From the NCBI GenBank assembly GCA_900455155.1, contig UGUC01000002.1, forward strand, positions 1,178,001-1,242,000: a stretch of 64,000 nt of DNA, in the 5' to 3' direction. The notes below the pieces were generated by a model. It made no database searches and was not told where the DNA came from. It saw only the letters and a list, made by a program, of their open reading frames with translations. Positions 28,001-35,922 of this stretch are shown here, piece by piece. This DNA is from Providencia stuartii. GTDB lineage: Bacteria > Pseudomonadota > Gammaproteobacteria > Enterobacterales > Enterobacteriaceae. How positions within the stretch are numbered: the first letter of the stretch is position 1; every line of letters begins with the position of its first letter. The translations under genes were made by a program, and so were the position numbers.

Positions 28001-28202
28001 TCATGATCCATTTCCTGTTCTGGCGGCTGCGCGTTTATGCCATAACAGGATTTCGCCAACCGTCATGGCGTCATATTCAGACGGCGCCCAGTGAAAAACG
28101 GTGGCGATATCAGCGATTAACTCATCCGTTTCAATGTTCGGGCACTCAAATTACTCGTCCGCGCTGTCTGTCGTCTCTTGCGGGGAGTTCGGTACTAAAA
28201 AA
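28001..28202 (-). CDS. E': E' extension of tail chaperone gene E, by programmed -1 frameshift
   Basis: After the E stop codon the reading ECPNIETDELIADIATVFHW, then PSEYDAMTVGEILLWHKRAA, is the recognisable GpE tail of P2-like phages. It ends at the TGA at 28003-28001, directly before T. It has no start codon and must be made as an E-E' fusion. As printed it is in the E frame behind the TAA; the -1 frame meets a TGA just before it. Reducing the AAA at 28148-28150 by one base puts it in the -1 frame reached from the slippery site. Confidence 0.7.
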
Positions 28203-28453
28203 TTAGCAATACCGGTGGCAAGTGCATTAAATGCAGGGATAGGCAGCAGTGAAACGTCACGCTCAGTCATGCGGGGTGAGGTCACACGCGGCAGTAACTT
28301 AATCAGTGAATCCACATCAGAGGTCATTACGTCATACAGTTTTAAGCCACGTAATGCGCCGACTTGCTTCATGGTGTCGGTGATGGTGATTTCAGTGACT
28401 TCTTGCCCTGACTCTAATTTGATAGGTGCGTCGAATTGAATAACTTCAGCCAT
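28151..28453 (-). CDS. E: Tail assembly chaperone (P2 E-like)
   Basis: 100 residues, with the typical start AEVIQFDAPIKLESGQEVTEI and block GALRGLKLYDVMTSDVDSLI. In P2 it is made alone and as a -1 frameshifted E-E' product, and acts as a chaperone for the tape measure. A T TTT TTA slippery heptamer is near its 3' end. Confidence 0.93.
   Translation of the reverse strand: MAEVIQFDAPIKLESGQEVTEITITDTMKQVGALRGLKLYDVMTSDVDSLIKLLPRVTSPRMTERDVSLLPIPAFNALATGIANFLVPNSPQETTDSADE
28196..28202 (-). promoter_or_regulatory. Slippery heptamer T TTT TTA for -1 frameshifting
   Basis: On the coding (minus) strand the codons AAT TTT TTA give the heptamer T TTT TTA in the correct register of gene E, 17 codons before its stop. 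P2 uses a comparable T-run for E-E'. Register checked against the E reading frame. Confidence 0.75.
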
Positions 28454-28512
28454 GGTGACTATTCCTATTTAAATAAACGTAAAATGGGTGGGTGATTCAC
28501 CCACCGTGTTAA

Positions 28513-29025
28513 TTAGTGGCCAATGTTGGCGCGGTGTTTTTCCAGCATGTCTTTGCCGTTGACTTTCCACACCATATTGAGCAAATCTACCTCAAACGCT
28601 TCTTTGTTATTGATGGTGATTTTGCAGTACGTATTTTTGATGGTGTATTTGTGTTGCGTGTTATCGCCGGCTTTCGCACTGCCTAAATCCAATTCAGTAA
28701 AACGCCCACGAGTTTGAATTTCACACGGAACGGATTCACCGGTTGAATCATTGTAGTAAGAGCCCGCAAAGCGGAATTGCTTACCGTCAATGGTGGCGCC
28801 CCAACTTTCCAGCAATTCAGACATTAAGCCCCCCATAGAGGCATCCATATCTAATGCGCCAGAATCAAAGCCCATCATGACAGCCACAGAGCCCACCATA
28901 CCGGCACCCTGATAATCCTCTGTTTTTAATGACAGCTTTGGTGGGGTGACTTCTTCTACTTGTCCAAGGTAGGTTTGGCCATCAATAAACAGGTCAAACA
29001 TAAAAAGTTTTTTAGGCATACCCAT
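28513..29025 (-). CDS. FII: Tail tube protein (P2 FII-like)
   Basis: 170 residues, the P2 FII size. Blocks: PKKLFMFDLFIDGQTYLGQV near the start and LDMDASMGGLMSELLESWGA in the middle. Forms the inner tube of the contractile tail, next to the sheath gene. A second in-frame ATG two codons on is also possible. Confidence 0.95.
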   Translation of the reverse strand: MGMPKKLFMFDLFIDGQTYLGQVEEVTPPKLSLKTEDYQGAGMVGSVAVMMGFDSGALDMDASMGGLMSELLESWGATIDGKQFRFAGSYYNDSTGESVPCEIQTRGRFTELDLGSAKAGDNTQHKYTIKNTYCKITINNKEAFEVDLLNMVWKVNGKDMLEKHRANIGH

Positions 29026-29037
29026 AATTCAATTTCC

Positions 29038-30201
29038 TTAGCCCAGTTGGTCAAAAACAGCGAAATACTCGTCAGTGAATTCCTGCGTTAAAGACAGGTT
29101 TTCCAGTGGCGGTACGGGGGTGTACTTGTAGCGGATGTGCGCCTTACCATCGCGTAAATTTTCTTTCGGGTTATCCGATGGGTCATACCAGCATTGGAAC
29201 CCTAATAAACGGCCTTGCGTGACGAGTTGTGCACCTTTGCGGTTGATCCCATCAACAATATCTTTCACCAATGAGGGCGTGAGTGTTTTGTCGATATAGC
29301 TAAAATGTGCCTCGGCGATCATTTCAGCCAATATTTGTGCGGTGCGGGTATACACTTCAAAAGTATAAATTTCTTTATCGCCGGTGCGATTACCCCAAAT
29401 ACGGTACCCATCGCGTTTAATCAACGTGGTGATTTGATGGCTGTTTAAGTCGTTGGCGTCGGTGTCTTTACCTTGCAATGTCCAATAGATATCTGCACTG
29501 ATACCCATAACACCATTAACCGGCACGTTAGAAATCGACTTATGCCAGCCTTGTTCCGCATCAATCTTGGCACGCAAACCTATCGCATAAGCGGTGGCGG
29601 GGATAACTTCGTTTTGGCCGCTTTCTTTGTTGTAGGCGATAAATTCAGGGTAGATGATCATCACTTCGCGCTGATTGAAATCCTCGCGGTATTTCTTTGC
29701 TTCGGCGATAGTTTTACAGCCATTCGCGCTGATATAGGCAAAGGCTTTGATTTGCTCGGCAAAAATCGCAAGCTGCATGGCTACCGGTTTGGTATCCAGT
29801 TTTGGTACTGCCAAAATGCGCGGTCGTTCACCGATATTCGCTTCAGCGGTTAGCAAGGCATAAAGGCCGGTGTAGCGGCCATCATCACCGGTACCGCCAA
29901 TCACTAATTGGTCTTGTGTCTTATCACCGCCTTTCGCTTCAGCGACGCGCACAACCACCACTTTTGGGCTGCATTGGTCGTCAATAGCTTTCAACGTGGT
30001 GTAAAGCGTACCGGTTTTACCGGCTTTGCTGAGTACCGTTTTAATGCGTGTGACTAATACGGGGGTGTCGAGTGGGAACGCCTCGGGGTCGGCATCTTCT
30101 GCGGTGCAGACAATCCCAATTACAGAGGTGTCGATATCTCGAATAAGGGTGCTGAGATCCGTTGTTTCATGGACTTCAACACCGTGATGATATACGGCCA
30201 T
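29038..30201 (-). CDS. FI: Tail sheath protein (P2 FI-like)
   Basis: About 387 residues. Starts AVYHHGVEVHETTDLSTLIRD; contains VIGIVCTAEDADPEAFPLDTPVL and the C-terminal block LLGFQCWYDPSDNPKENLRDG. It is the contractile sheath subunit. The ATG at 30201 has AGGAG upstream; the open frame continues to 30309 but that part is not sheath-like and covers the late promoter region. Confidence 0.95.
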   Translation of the reverse strand: MAVYHHGVEVHETTDLSTLIRDIDTSVIGIVCTAEDADPEAFPLDTPVLVTRIKTVLSKAGKTGTLYTTLKAIDDQCSPKVVVVRVAEAKGGDKTQDQLVIGGTGDDGRYTGLYALLTAEANIGERPRILAVPKLDTKPVAMQLAIFAEQIKAFAYISANGCKTIAEAKKYREDFNQREVMIIYPEFIAYNKESGQNEVIPATAYAIGLRAKIDAEQGWHKSISNVPVNGVMGISADIYWTLQGKDTDANDLNSHQITTLIKRDGYRIWGNRTGDKEIYTFEVYTRTAQILAEMIAEAHFSYIDKTLTPSLVKDIVDGINRKGAQLVTQGRLLGFQCWYDPSDNPKENLRDGKAHIRYKYTPVPPLENLSLTQEFTDEYFAVFDQLG

Positions 30202-30269
30202 CGTTATTATCTCCTGATGTCTATTTATCTTTATTCTCAGGGATGTTTGATAACAAATCATGTACTTAG

Positions 30270-30293
30270 GGTTCTCATGTGCCCATGAGAACC
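30270..30293. promoter_or_regulatory. Late-promoter dyad GGTTCTCA-N8-TGAGAACC (second copy)
   Basis: Identical arms and spacing to 13083-13106, between the divergent late genes FI (minus) and D (plus). Lies about 70 bases from each start, a position suitable for an activator of two divergent promoters. Confidence 0.75.
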
Positions 30294-30359
30294 ACGGATG
30301 ATTGCTCACTTACGCGCGCGACGACAATCTAGGCATATTGAATTGGTTAGGTGGTGAAT

Positions 30360-31451
30360 ATGTCTTTTTACGGATTGGACAGAGGGGAATTTAGTCAAAG
30401 TTCCTGCATTTGATTTAACGGTCGGTGGCGTGGCAGCTCCTCGGCGTCAATGACCGGCTTATGTCATTAACATTAACGGATAATCGCGGTTTTGAAGCCG
30501 ATACTTTAGAGCTCACGATTGATGATACAGACAGCAAAATTGCATTACCAGCGCGCGGGGCTGAGATTTCTGTCTCCTTAGGCTGGCAGGGGGAAGCCTT
30601 GGTACACAAAGGGATATATACCGTTGATGAAATTAGCCATTCAGGCCCTCCCGACCAAATCACGGTAACCGCCCGTAGCGCGGACTTTCGGCAAGACTTT
30701 AACGTCAAACGGGAATACAGCTGGCACGATATCAAAGTTCCTGATGTGGTGAGCGCGATAGCGGGCGTTATAACCTCAAGCCGGCGGTAAGCAAGCAATT
30801 GATGCACATTGAAATTGACCACGCTGACCAGACGAATGAGAGCGATATAGCTTTTTAACTCGCATGGCTGAAATGCTCGGCGCGATAGCCACCATTAAAA
30901 ATGGCAGTCTGTTATTTATTGTGCCTAATCAGGGAGTCACGCAAAGTGGGAAGCCTTTACCGATGATCACTATCATGCGGGGAAAGTGGTGATAAGCATT
31001 ATTTCCGGTTAGCTGACCGGCAAGCATACACCGGTGTACAAGCTTATTGGCTTGATTTGAACTACGGCCAACAAAAGAAAACCAATCTTAAACGCAAGCA
31101 AAAACCCAAAAAAGAGAAGTCGAGCAAAAAAGAGGGCGATTACATCGAGGGCGCGGAAGGTAACGTTTTTGTGATGCGACAAACCTTTAAAAACGAACAA
31201 TCCGCTAAGCGTGCCGCTGCGGCCAAGTGGTCAAAATTACAAAGGGGCGTAGCAGAATTTAATATCACCTTGGCTGAGGGCGCGCGGATCTATACCCTGA
31301 AATGCCCGTCACGGTAACTGGCTTTAAGCCGACCATTGATAGTCACCAGTGGGTGATTAGCCGTGTTGTTCATCAAATCGATGGTCACGGCTTTATCACA
31401 AGTTTGGAGTTAGAAATAAGGATCAAAGATGTTGGTATTGATGAGGTGTAG
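30360..31451 (+). pseudogene. D: Tail protein D (P2 D-like), broken by six frameshifts
   Basis: The whole gene can be followed across three frames: TDWTEGNLVKVPAFDLTVGG, NDRLMSLTLTDNRGFEADTL, LKPAVSKQLMHIEIDHADQ, FRLADRQAYTGVQAYWLDLN, GAEGNVFVMRQTFKNEQSA, and LYPEMPVTVTGFKPTID, ending DVGIDEV with TAG at 31449. About six one-base changes, all in short runs and summing to zero, would restore exactly 363 codons from the ATG at 30360. gpD is a baseplate hub protein needed for P2 virions. Unlike in P2, it is on the opposite strand from FI-U. Confidence 0.85.
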
Positions 31452-31453
31452 GT

Positions 31454-32674
31454 TCATTTATTATCAATGAGTTTAATATGCTTATTTTCAACATAAATGC
31501 AATGGAAAGTATCTTCTTTTTTTGAATTGGTAATGTCTTGAGTTGATGGAATAAATGTAATTTTTGAGAAAGAAAAATTAGTGTGGCTTTTTTTACATAA
31601 AATAGAATAGTTTAGTGATTGGAATGCATTAAATACTTTAGTTTCTATTACTTCTTTTTTAGCAGGAATGGGAATATATGGTGAGTGCCATTCATCTATG
31701 ATTACATTTATCTCTTCATTATTAATAAATCTCATAGTATTGAAAGAGTTATATGCTATAAAGTTTAGAGAGTTAGTTAATGTAAAAAATAAAGTTAAAT
31801 ATGACATTATAAAACAGAGTTTAACCCAGTTGGACTCTCTGGAAATTATAAAAATAATTAAATTAGGAATTATGTATAAAAAAATCAAGAGGACTCCAAA
31901 TTGAAAAAAGTCTCGATTTTTGTTGTTGCCGGTAAAGTTACTCCCATTTATAAATAGAATCACTCCCAATGATACAAATATTATAATTATAGACATTATA
32001 AATGCCATAGCAAGTCGATCACTATTAAATTCACTTGTGAATATTTTTTTATCAAACATTAGTAGAGTGAAAATAAATAATGAAAATGAAACTGAAATAA
32101 AAAATGGAATGGCGGAAAATTGTACGTAATCAACATTAAAGGAGTATATTGCGAATGGGATAAAGGTTAGCAACAAAAACGTACAACTTAGGATTTTTGA
32201 TGATTTAAATTTGCAGAACAATAATTTAATATCACATATTAAAATTAGAATTGTAAAAGAAAATATAGGGAAAAGATAGAGGAATACACTAAATTTACTC
32301 GTTTCAGAACTTAACGTTAATATTGAATATATTAGAAATGGAACTATCAGTGATGATATTAAAAAATTCTTTTCCCCAATGTGATAGTTTTGCGTTTTTA
32401 AATTTTTGTCACCAAGACAGTTTATCGGCTTTTGTACTAAATTGAAAACAATTGATGGTAATATGTATATAGCAATAATTGCTAAGAACCAAAATGAAGA
32501 CACAAATAGAAGATAAGGGAATAAGTAAGATTCACTCAAAAGAAAGGGGAAGAAATTTTCGGCATTTAATATTTTTAAATAAGTAAATAATAAATATGGT
32601 GAAATAAAAATAAATAAGGAAGTAAGTGGTACAATAATCGCTATAACGCTCCATATAGATTGTTTTTGCTCCAT
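31454..32674 (-). CDS. Multi-pass membrane protein, unknown; cargo between D and ogr
   Basis: 406 residues with about ten hydrophobic helices through residue 325, then a soluble C-terminal domain of about 75 residues (starting near INVIIDEWHSPYIPIPAKKE). Very AT-rich compared with the phage genes on both sides. It is an insertion on the minus strand between D and ogr, which are neighbours in P2. No family recognised. Its place and composition suggest a moron, for instance superinfection exclusion at the envelope; this is a guess. Confidence 0.65.
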   Translation of the reverse strand: MEQKQSIWSVIAIIVPLTSLFIFISPYLLFTYLKILNAENFFPFLLSESYLFPYLLFVSSFWFLAIIAIYILPSIVFNLVQKPINCLGDKNLKTQNYHIGEKNFLISSLIVPFLIYSILTLSSETSKFSVFLYLFPIFSFTILILICDIKLLFCKFKSSKILSCTFLLLTFIPFAIYSFNVDYVQFSAIPFFISVSFSLFIFTLLMFDKKIFTSEFNSDRLAMAFIMSIIIIFVSLGVILFINGSNFTGNNKNRDFFQFGVLLIFLYIIPNLIIFIISRESNWVKLCFIMSYLTLFFTLTNSLNFIAYNSFNTMRFINNEEINVIIDEWHSPYIPIPAKKEVIETKVFNAFQSLNYSILCKKSHTNFSFSKITFIPSTQDITNSKKEDTFHCIYVENKHIKLIDNK

Positions 32675-32751
32675 GATAAAACCTTTTAATTGATTTTTGT
32701 TATGAATAGATTAACCTAACTTAAGGCATACTCCAAACCCAAGGTTAAAAA

Positions 32752-33000
32752 ATGGCGTTCAATTGTCCCCAGTGTGGCGCTGTGACTTATACCAAAACCA
32801 GTAAATCCATGAGCAGTGAAACCCGTAGAAGTTACCACCAATGCCAAAATATGTTGTGTGGTTGTTCTTTTACGACAATAACCTCAGTGGAAATCTATCT
32901 AACAAAAACAATCCCACAAGAGTTGCCAGAAGGCTTTGAGATCCCGATGGATGAGTTACCTAGATCACATCGGGGAGAGAAACAGATGGAGATGTTTTGA
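32752..33000 (+). CDS. ogr: Late-gene activator Ogr/Delta family
   Basis: 82 residues with the exact zinc-binding pattern of Ogr/Delta: C5-x2-C8-x22-C31-x4-C36. Ogr activates P2 late promoters through RNA polymerase alpha. Position next to D and att is as in P2. It probably acts at the dyads at 13083 and 30270. Confidence 0.95.
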   Translation: MAFNCPQCGAVTYTKTSKSMSSETRRSYHQCQNMLCGCSFTTITSVEIYLTKTIPQELPEGFEIPMDELPRSHRGEKQMEMF

Positions 33001-33002
33001 TA

Positions 33003-33028
33003 AATAACCCCTATTTTTAGGGGTTATT
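33003..33028. terminator. Bidirectional terminator after ogr
   Basis: AATAACCCCTA and TAGGGGTTATT form an 11-bp stem around TTTT, followed by T-runs on both strands, between convergent ogr and the gene ending at 33024. Confidence 0.9.
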
Positions 33029-33347
33029 TTATAAAAGCATCAATGATTTTAGGTAGCGCAGGGAGTAGTTGACTAAAAACAACAGCCCCAACGACCCATA
33101 AAATTATTTTGTTAGAGGATGAAACAACATCTTCTTTTTTAGCATAATTTGATTTTATTACAGCAACATCAATTTTTATTTCGTTAAGGCTATCTTTTAT
33201 TTTGCTAACTTCAGCTTCTAACTTAGAGATCCTAGAATCCATACCATCCCCTCCATCATTACCACCATGTTGTTGAGTTGGGTATTTTTTATCTGAACCA
33301 ACAACGGACATATAAGTGACATCTCTATCTTTAATTGATTTATTCAC
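33024..33347 (-). CDS. Coiled-coil protein with C-terminal membrane anchor (XhlA-like)
   Basis: 107 residues: polar N-terminus, coiled coil at about 38-75 (ISKLEAEVSKIKDSLNEIKID), and one C-terminal membrane helix (IILWVVGAVVFSQLLPALP). The architecture resembles XhlA/hemolysin-type small membrane proteins. GTG start at 33347 overlaps the upstream gene by 8 bases, so the two are a translationally coupled pair near the phage's right end. Function unknown. Confidence 0.65.
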   Translation of the reverse strand: MNKSIKDRDVTYMSVVGSDKKYPTQQHGGNDGGDGMDSRISKLEAEVSKIKDSLNEIKIDVAVIKSNYAKKEDVVSSSNKIILWVVGAVVFSQLLPALPKIIDAFIK

Positions 33348-33840
33348 CTTGTCCCTCTTTTCTTTCTAACCATTTTAACACAGTTGATGAACGATAAAGA
33401 CTTAAATGGCCACAGTTTAAACAATGCATTCTGTAGTAAGATTTAGTAAGTCCCACAACATTTTCTGGTTTCTTCTCAAATGAGATGTATGAAACATAAC
33501 TTGTTGTTGCATCTTCCATAATAGAACGCTGTGTATTCTCATCAAGACTGCTAAATTTATCAGGCACTTTTTCTGAGTCGACGAAACCGCTTTCGGGAAC
33601 AGAAAGTTCAGATGATCCACATGAAACGCATTTAGCGGAAAAACCTTTTTCTGCTAAAAATTGAAAAAATAATTCAGGCGTTACTTTCATTAATTTTTTC
33701 TTGTGATTTTCTGCTGCTTGCTTTGCCCGTTTGTTGTAGTTTTCAACATAGAGGTCAGACTTAGATTTTATTTGTTCTTCCAAATACTTATTTAAAATAA
33801 ACTCTTTTAGTTCTTCATCTGTCGGAAGTTTAACATCCAT
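33340..33840 (-). CDS. Zinc-ribbon protein, unknown function
   Basis: 166 residues. Charged helical N-terminus, then a split zinc ribbon C71-x2-C74 ... C140-x2-C143 (CVSCGSSEL and CLNCGHLSL). First gene of a two-gene minus-strand operon with the XhlA-like gene. Divergent from the 33976 gene, with a 14-bp palindrome between. Prophage-end operons of this kind often encode exclusion or toxin functions, but nothing here proves it. Confidence 0.65.
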   Translation of the reverse strand: MDVKLPTDEELKEFILNKYLEEQIKSKSDLYVENYNKRAKQAAENHKKKLMKVTPELFFQFLAEKGFSAKCVSCGSSELSVPESGFVDSEKVPDKFSSLDENTQRSIMEDATTSYVSYISFEKKPENVVGLTKSYYRMHCLNCGHLSLYRSSTVLKWLERKEGQGE

Positions 33841-33924
33841 AAATTAATCTCTTAAAGTAAATGAGATAACAATAAATTTTATGGTATAACCGAATACAAG
33901 GAGAGTCAAAGCTTAGGGACACTC

Positions 33925-33938
33925 TACTACCGGTAGTA
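33925..33938. promoter_or_regulatory. Perfect 14-bp palindrome TACTACCGGTAGTA
   Basis: Lies in the 135-bp gap between the divergent genes at 33840 (minus) and 33976 (plus). Probably an operator for one or both; the binding protein is unknown. Confidence 0.55.
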
Positions 33939-33975
33939 ACACCTAAAAAACGACGAAATTATTAACGGGGTATAC

Positions 33976-34212
33976 ATGATTCTTGATAGCATCGAATACA
34001 AATTTGCAAGGGGAAGTGACATAGTTAGAGATGGCATGTTCCTTGAATTAACTGTTGCAAATACTAACCCAATATTACAACTTGCTGAAGTCTTTTACTC
34101 GGATGTTACCCACCAATTTACATTAACTTGTTTTGAGCCGAACATTCCTCTTGAGGTAATTGAAACTTTGATTGAGCAAGCTAAAAAACTCCTCCCACCC
34201 ATTGAAAAATAA
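33976..34212 (+). CDS. Hypothetical phage protein near right att
   Basis: 78 residues, beta-rich then helical (FLELTVANTNPILQLAEVFYSD, then VIETLIEQAKKLLPP). Single gene ended by a good terminator, divergent from the zinc-ribbon operon. Its position suggests expression from the prophage. No family recognised. Confidence 0.6.
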   Translation: MILDSIEYKFARGSDIVRDGMFLELTVANTNPILQLAEVFYSDVTHQFTLTCFEPNIPLEVIETLIEQAKKLLPPIEK

Positions 34213-34221
34213 GCAAAATAA

Positions 34222-34246
34222 AAAGCCTCTCGTCAAAAGAGGCTTT
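34222..34246 (+). terminator. Terminator after the 33976 gene
   Basis: AAAGCCTCT and AGAGGCTTT form a 9-bp stem around CGTCAAA, just before the right att site. Confidence 0.88.
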
Positions 34247-34248
34247 AT

Positions 34249-34270
34249 AAGTGTGGTCAATATGTGGACA
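34249..34270 (+). repeat. Right-arm copy of the integrase arm-type repeat
   Basis: AAGTGTGGTCAATATGTGGAC matches the left-arm repeats at 816 and 883 with few changes and lies about 75 bases before the att core. Confidence 0.5.
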
Positions 34271-34346
34271 TCAACCATTGACTAAATCCATTTAAATCAA
34301 CTGTTTAACTCTCTTTTAGAACGCCGCACTTAGCGCATTTGACTAC

Positions 34347-34378
34347 CTAATCCGCACAAGTACCAGAACCGCTGAATA
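34347..34378 (+). other. Hybrid att core between prophage 1 and prophage 2
   Basis: Identical to 670-701 over 32 bases. It is surrounded by a diverged copy of the ahpF tail (encoding [18 protein letters not shown]) and of the ahpF terminator. To its left is the right arm of prophage 1, to its right the left arm of prophage 2, so it serves as attR of the first and attL of the second. Confidence 0.85.
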
Positions 34379-34562
34379 ATTGTTAATTCAGTAGGTTGTA
34401 CCCAAAGGCACTCGGGGGCGAGTGCCTTTTTTTGTGCATAATCTTTACAAAAAAGGCTCAAAAGTGCCTAAAAGTGTTCAAGTGTGGACAACTTGTGGAC
34501 ATGTAAAAGTTAAATTTGCATCGTTTCTCGTCGTTAAAATCATCCTAAAACGAACAATCTAT

Positions 34563-34677
34563 TAAGCTAACTCTGTTCCTCCCTTTAATGGGCTGTACGT
34601 AATCGCATCTTGAAGAAAGTCCGGTGTAAAGTGAGCGTAGGTCAAATGTCGAGTGACCTAGGATTCTCTGCAAAGTA
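34563..34677 (-). pseudogene. 3' remnant of integrase gene
   Basis: Matches the last 115 bases or so of the prophage 1 int gene (963-1078), with a short internal deletion, then breaks off into replication-gene sequence at about 34677. Confidence 0.85.
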
Positions 34678-35095
34678 GTTCTTTCTGTAAAAGCGGCCTA
34701 TATTCGCCAAACACGTGACTTTATTATTGAGCTGGTCAAACAACGTGTTCAAGTGATCCAACTCGACCAGCCACAAGTGATGGAGTTTTGGGAGATATTT
34801 TGATTATTTACATGATAACGAGGCTTTTGGTGTGAATCACAGTAGTGAAAAGGGCGTTTATGCAGTGAATTTTAACCATATTGCACAGGTGGCCAGTGAG
34901 TACCGTCAGTCTATGCAATTGAATACGGATATTAAGAATTTATTGAAAGCGGGGCGCATGCGTAAGTTTGTGGGCGTTAAGACGGTGCGAAGTGTGGTAA
35001 ACAGCCAGTTTAATAGCACGCTTGCGGTAGGGAGTACGCTTAAAAGACCGGAAGTGATTAAGTGCTGGGTGTTTCAGGAAAACAGTGAGAGTTAG
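34678..35095 (+). pseudogene. 3' remnant of replication gene
   Basis: Matches 6704-7119 of the primase-helicase gene closely, including HDNEAFGVNHSSEKGVYAVNF and the C-terminus WVFQENSES. A small change near 34790 (GGGAGATATTTTG for GGGAACTGTTTG) shifts the frame. A non-functional fragment fused by deletion to the int remnant. Confidence 0.88.
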
Positions 35096-35922
35096 TTATC
35101 GTCTATTTCCTTTCTATTGGCTGCCTTGTGCAGCCTTTCTTTTATCTAAAAATATTCTTCCTTCTGCAAGCCGGCTTAACTAAAAACGTGTTGATTTATT
35201 ATGGTGTAACCTTTTAGGCTCGCTCTGTAACCTGTTGTAACCGAAAAAAAGTTACATCGGAGTATATTACTATCAATAAATTATAAGTCTTTTTTGTGTA
35301 TGTAACCGTTGTAACTGGTTTCCGAAGTGGTCAGGGAAACTGACAGCTTTGCATGACCATTAATACAGAGTAGATAGATCTATAAACAGTAGAGTTAAAA
35401 TTGACTATTATTTAAACTCTTTTATAAATATAGAGAATTTGTGGGAGGGATTCGGAAAAGCGTTACAAATTCAGTATTTCCATATAATGTATTGATTATT
35501 AATATAAATGTAGGTATCTAAAAACGTTACAAAAGCATTACTTTGCCGTTACGTGTAACGGTTTTAAAAGGTTACAAATGGGGTACTTTGCGGTTACTTG
35601 TAACCATTTTAAGAGGTTACAAATTAAAAATATAATTTATTGTTTTATAAGGGTATAATTTTATACTCCTGTTTTTTAACCCGTTGCAATCAGTAAAGAG
35701 TTGCAAATAAGTTGTTTGTAATCAGTTGGTTATGGTTTTTTTTGGGTAGAGTGTAACCAATGTGACCGGTTTCCGAGAGGGGATCTAAAATAGCAAACTT
35801 TATAGATACTAAACTAGTATTGTTGAAATTCTAGAAATTTAGAAATCGTTGTTATTAGTAAAGTAATAGGGTTAATATCATCTTATAACACTATATAGGA
35901 TATAGAATTATTTGGGGTTACT
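35096..35922. repeat. Origin-like GTTAC/GTAAC repeat field of prophage 2
   Basis: No gene. Counterpart of 7120-7883: repeated GTTACAAA and GTGTAACGG motifs and TTCGGAAA / TTTCCGAA arms at about 35318, 35451 and 35770. The arrangement differs from prophage 1, so the field has been rearranged but its motifs are conserved. Last 100 bases are the promoter side of the ParB-like gene. Confidence 0.55.

Larger units (their letters stand above)
670..34378. mobile_element. P2-like prophage 1, about 33.7 kb
   Basis: Bounded by the identical 32-bp cores at 670-701 and 34347-34378. It holds a full P2-type set: integrase, repressor, Cox, replication protein, portal (Q), terminase (P, M), scaffold (O), capsid (N), L, X, holin, endolysin, spanins, R, S, V, W, J, I, H, G, FI, FII, E/E', T, U, D and Ogr, plus a P2-type cos. 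Non-P2 features are a primase-helicase in place of the rolling-circle protein A, gene D on the opposite strand from its usual neighbours, and cargo genes at 7884-9732, 31454-32674 and 33024-33840. Because both att cores are intact it could in principle excise, but frameshifts in rep, T and D, if real, would make it defective. Confidence 0.93.

Noticed and set aside
31668-32129. Plus-strand frames inside the membrane protein gene
   Set aside because: AT-rich antisense readings; the minus-strand frame is long, starts well and has consistent helices.
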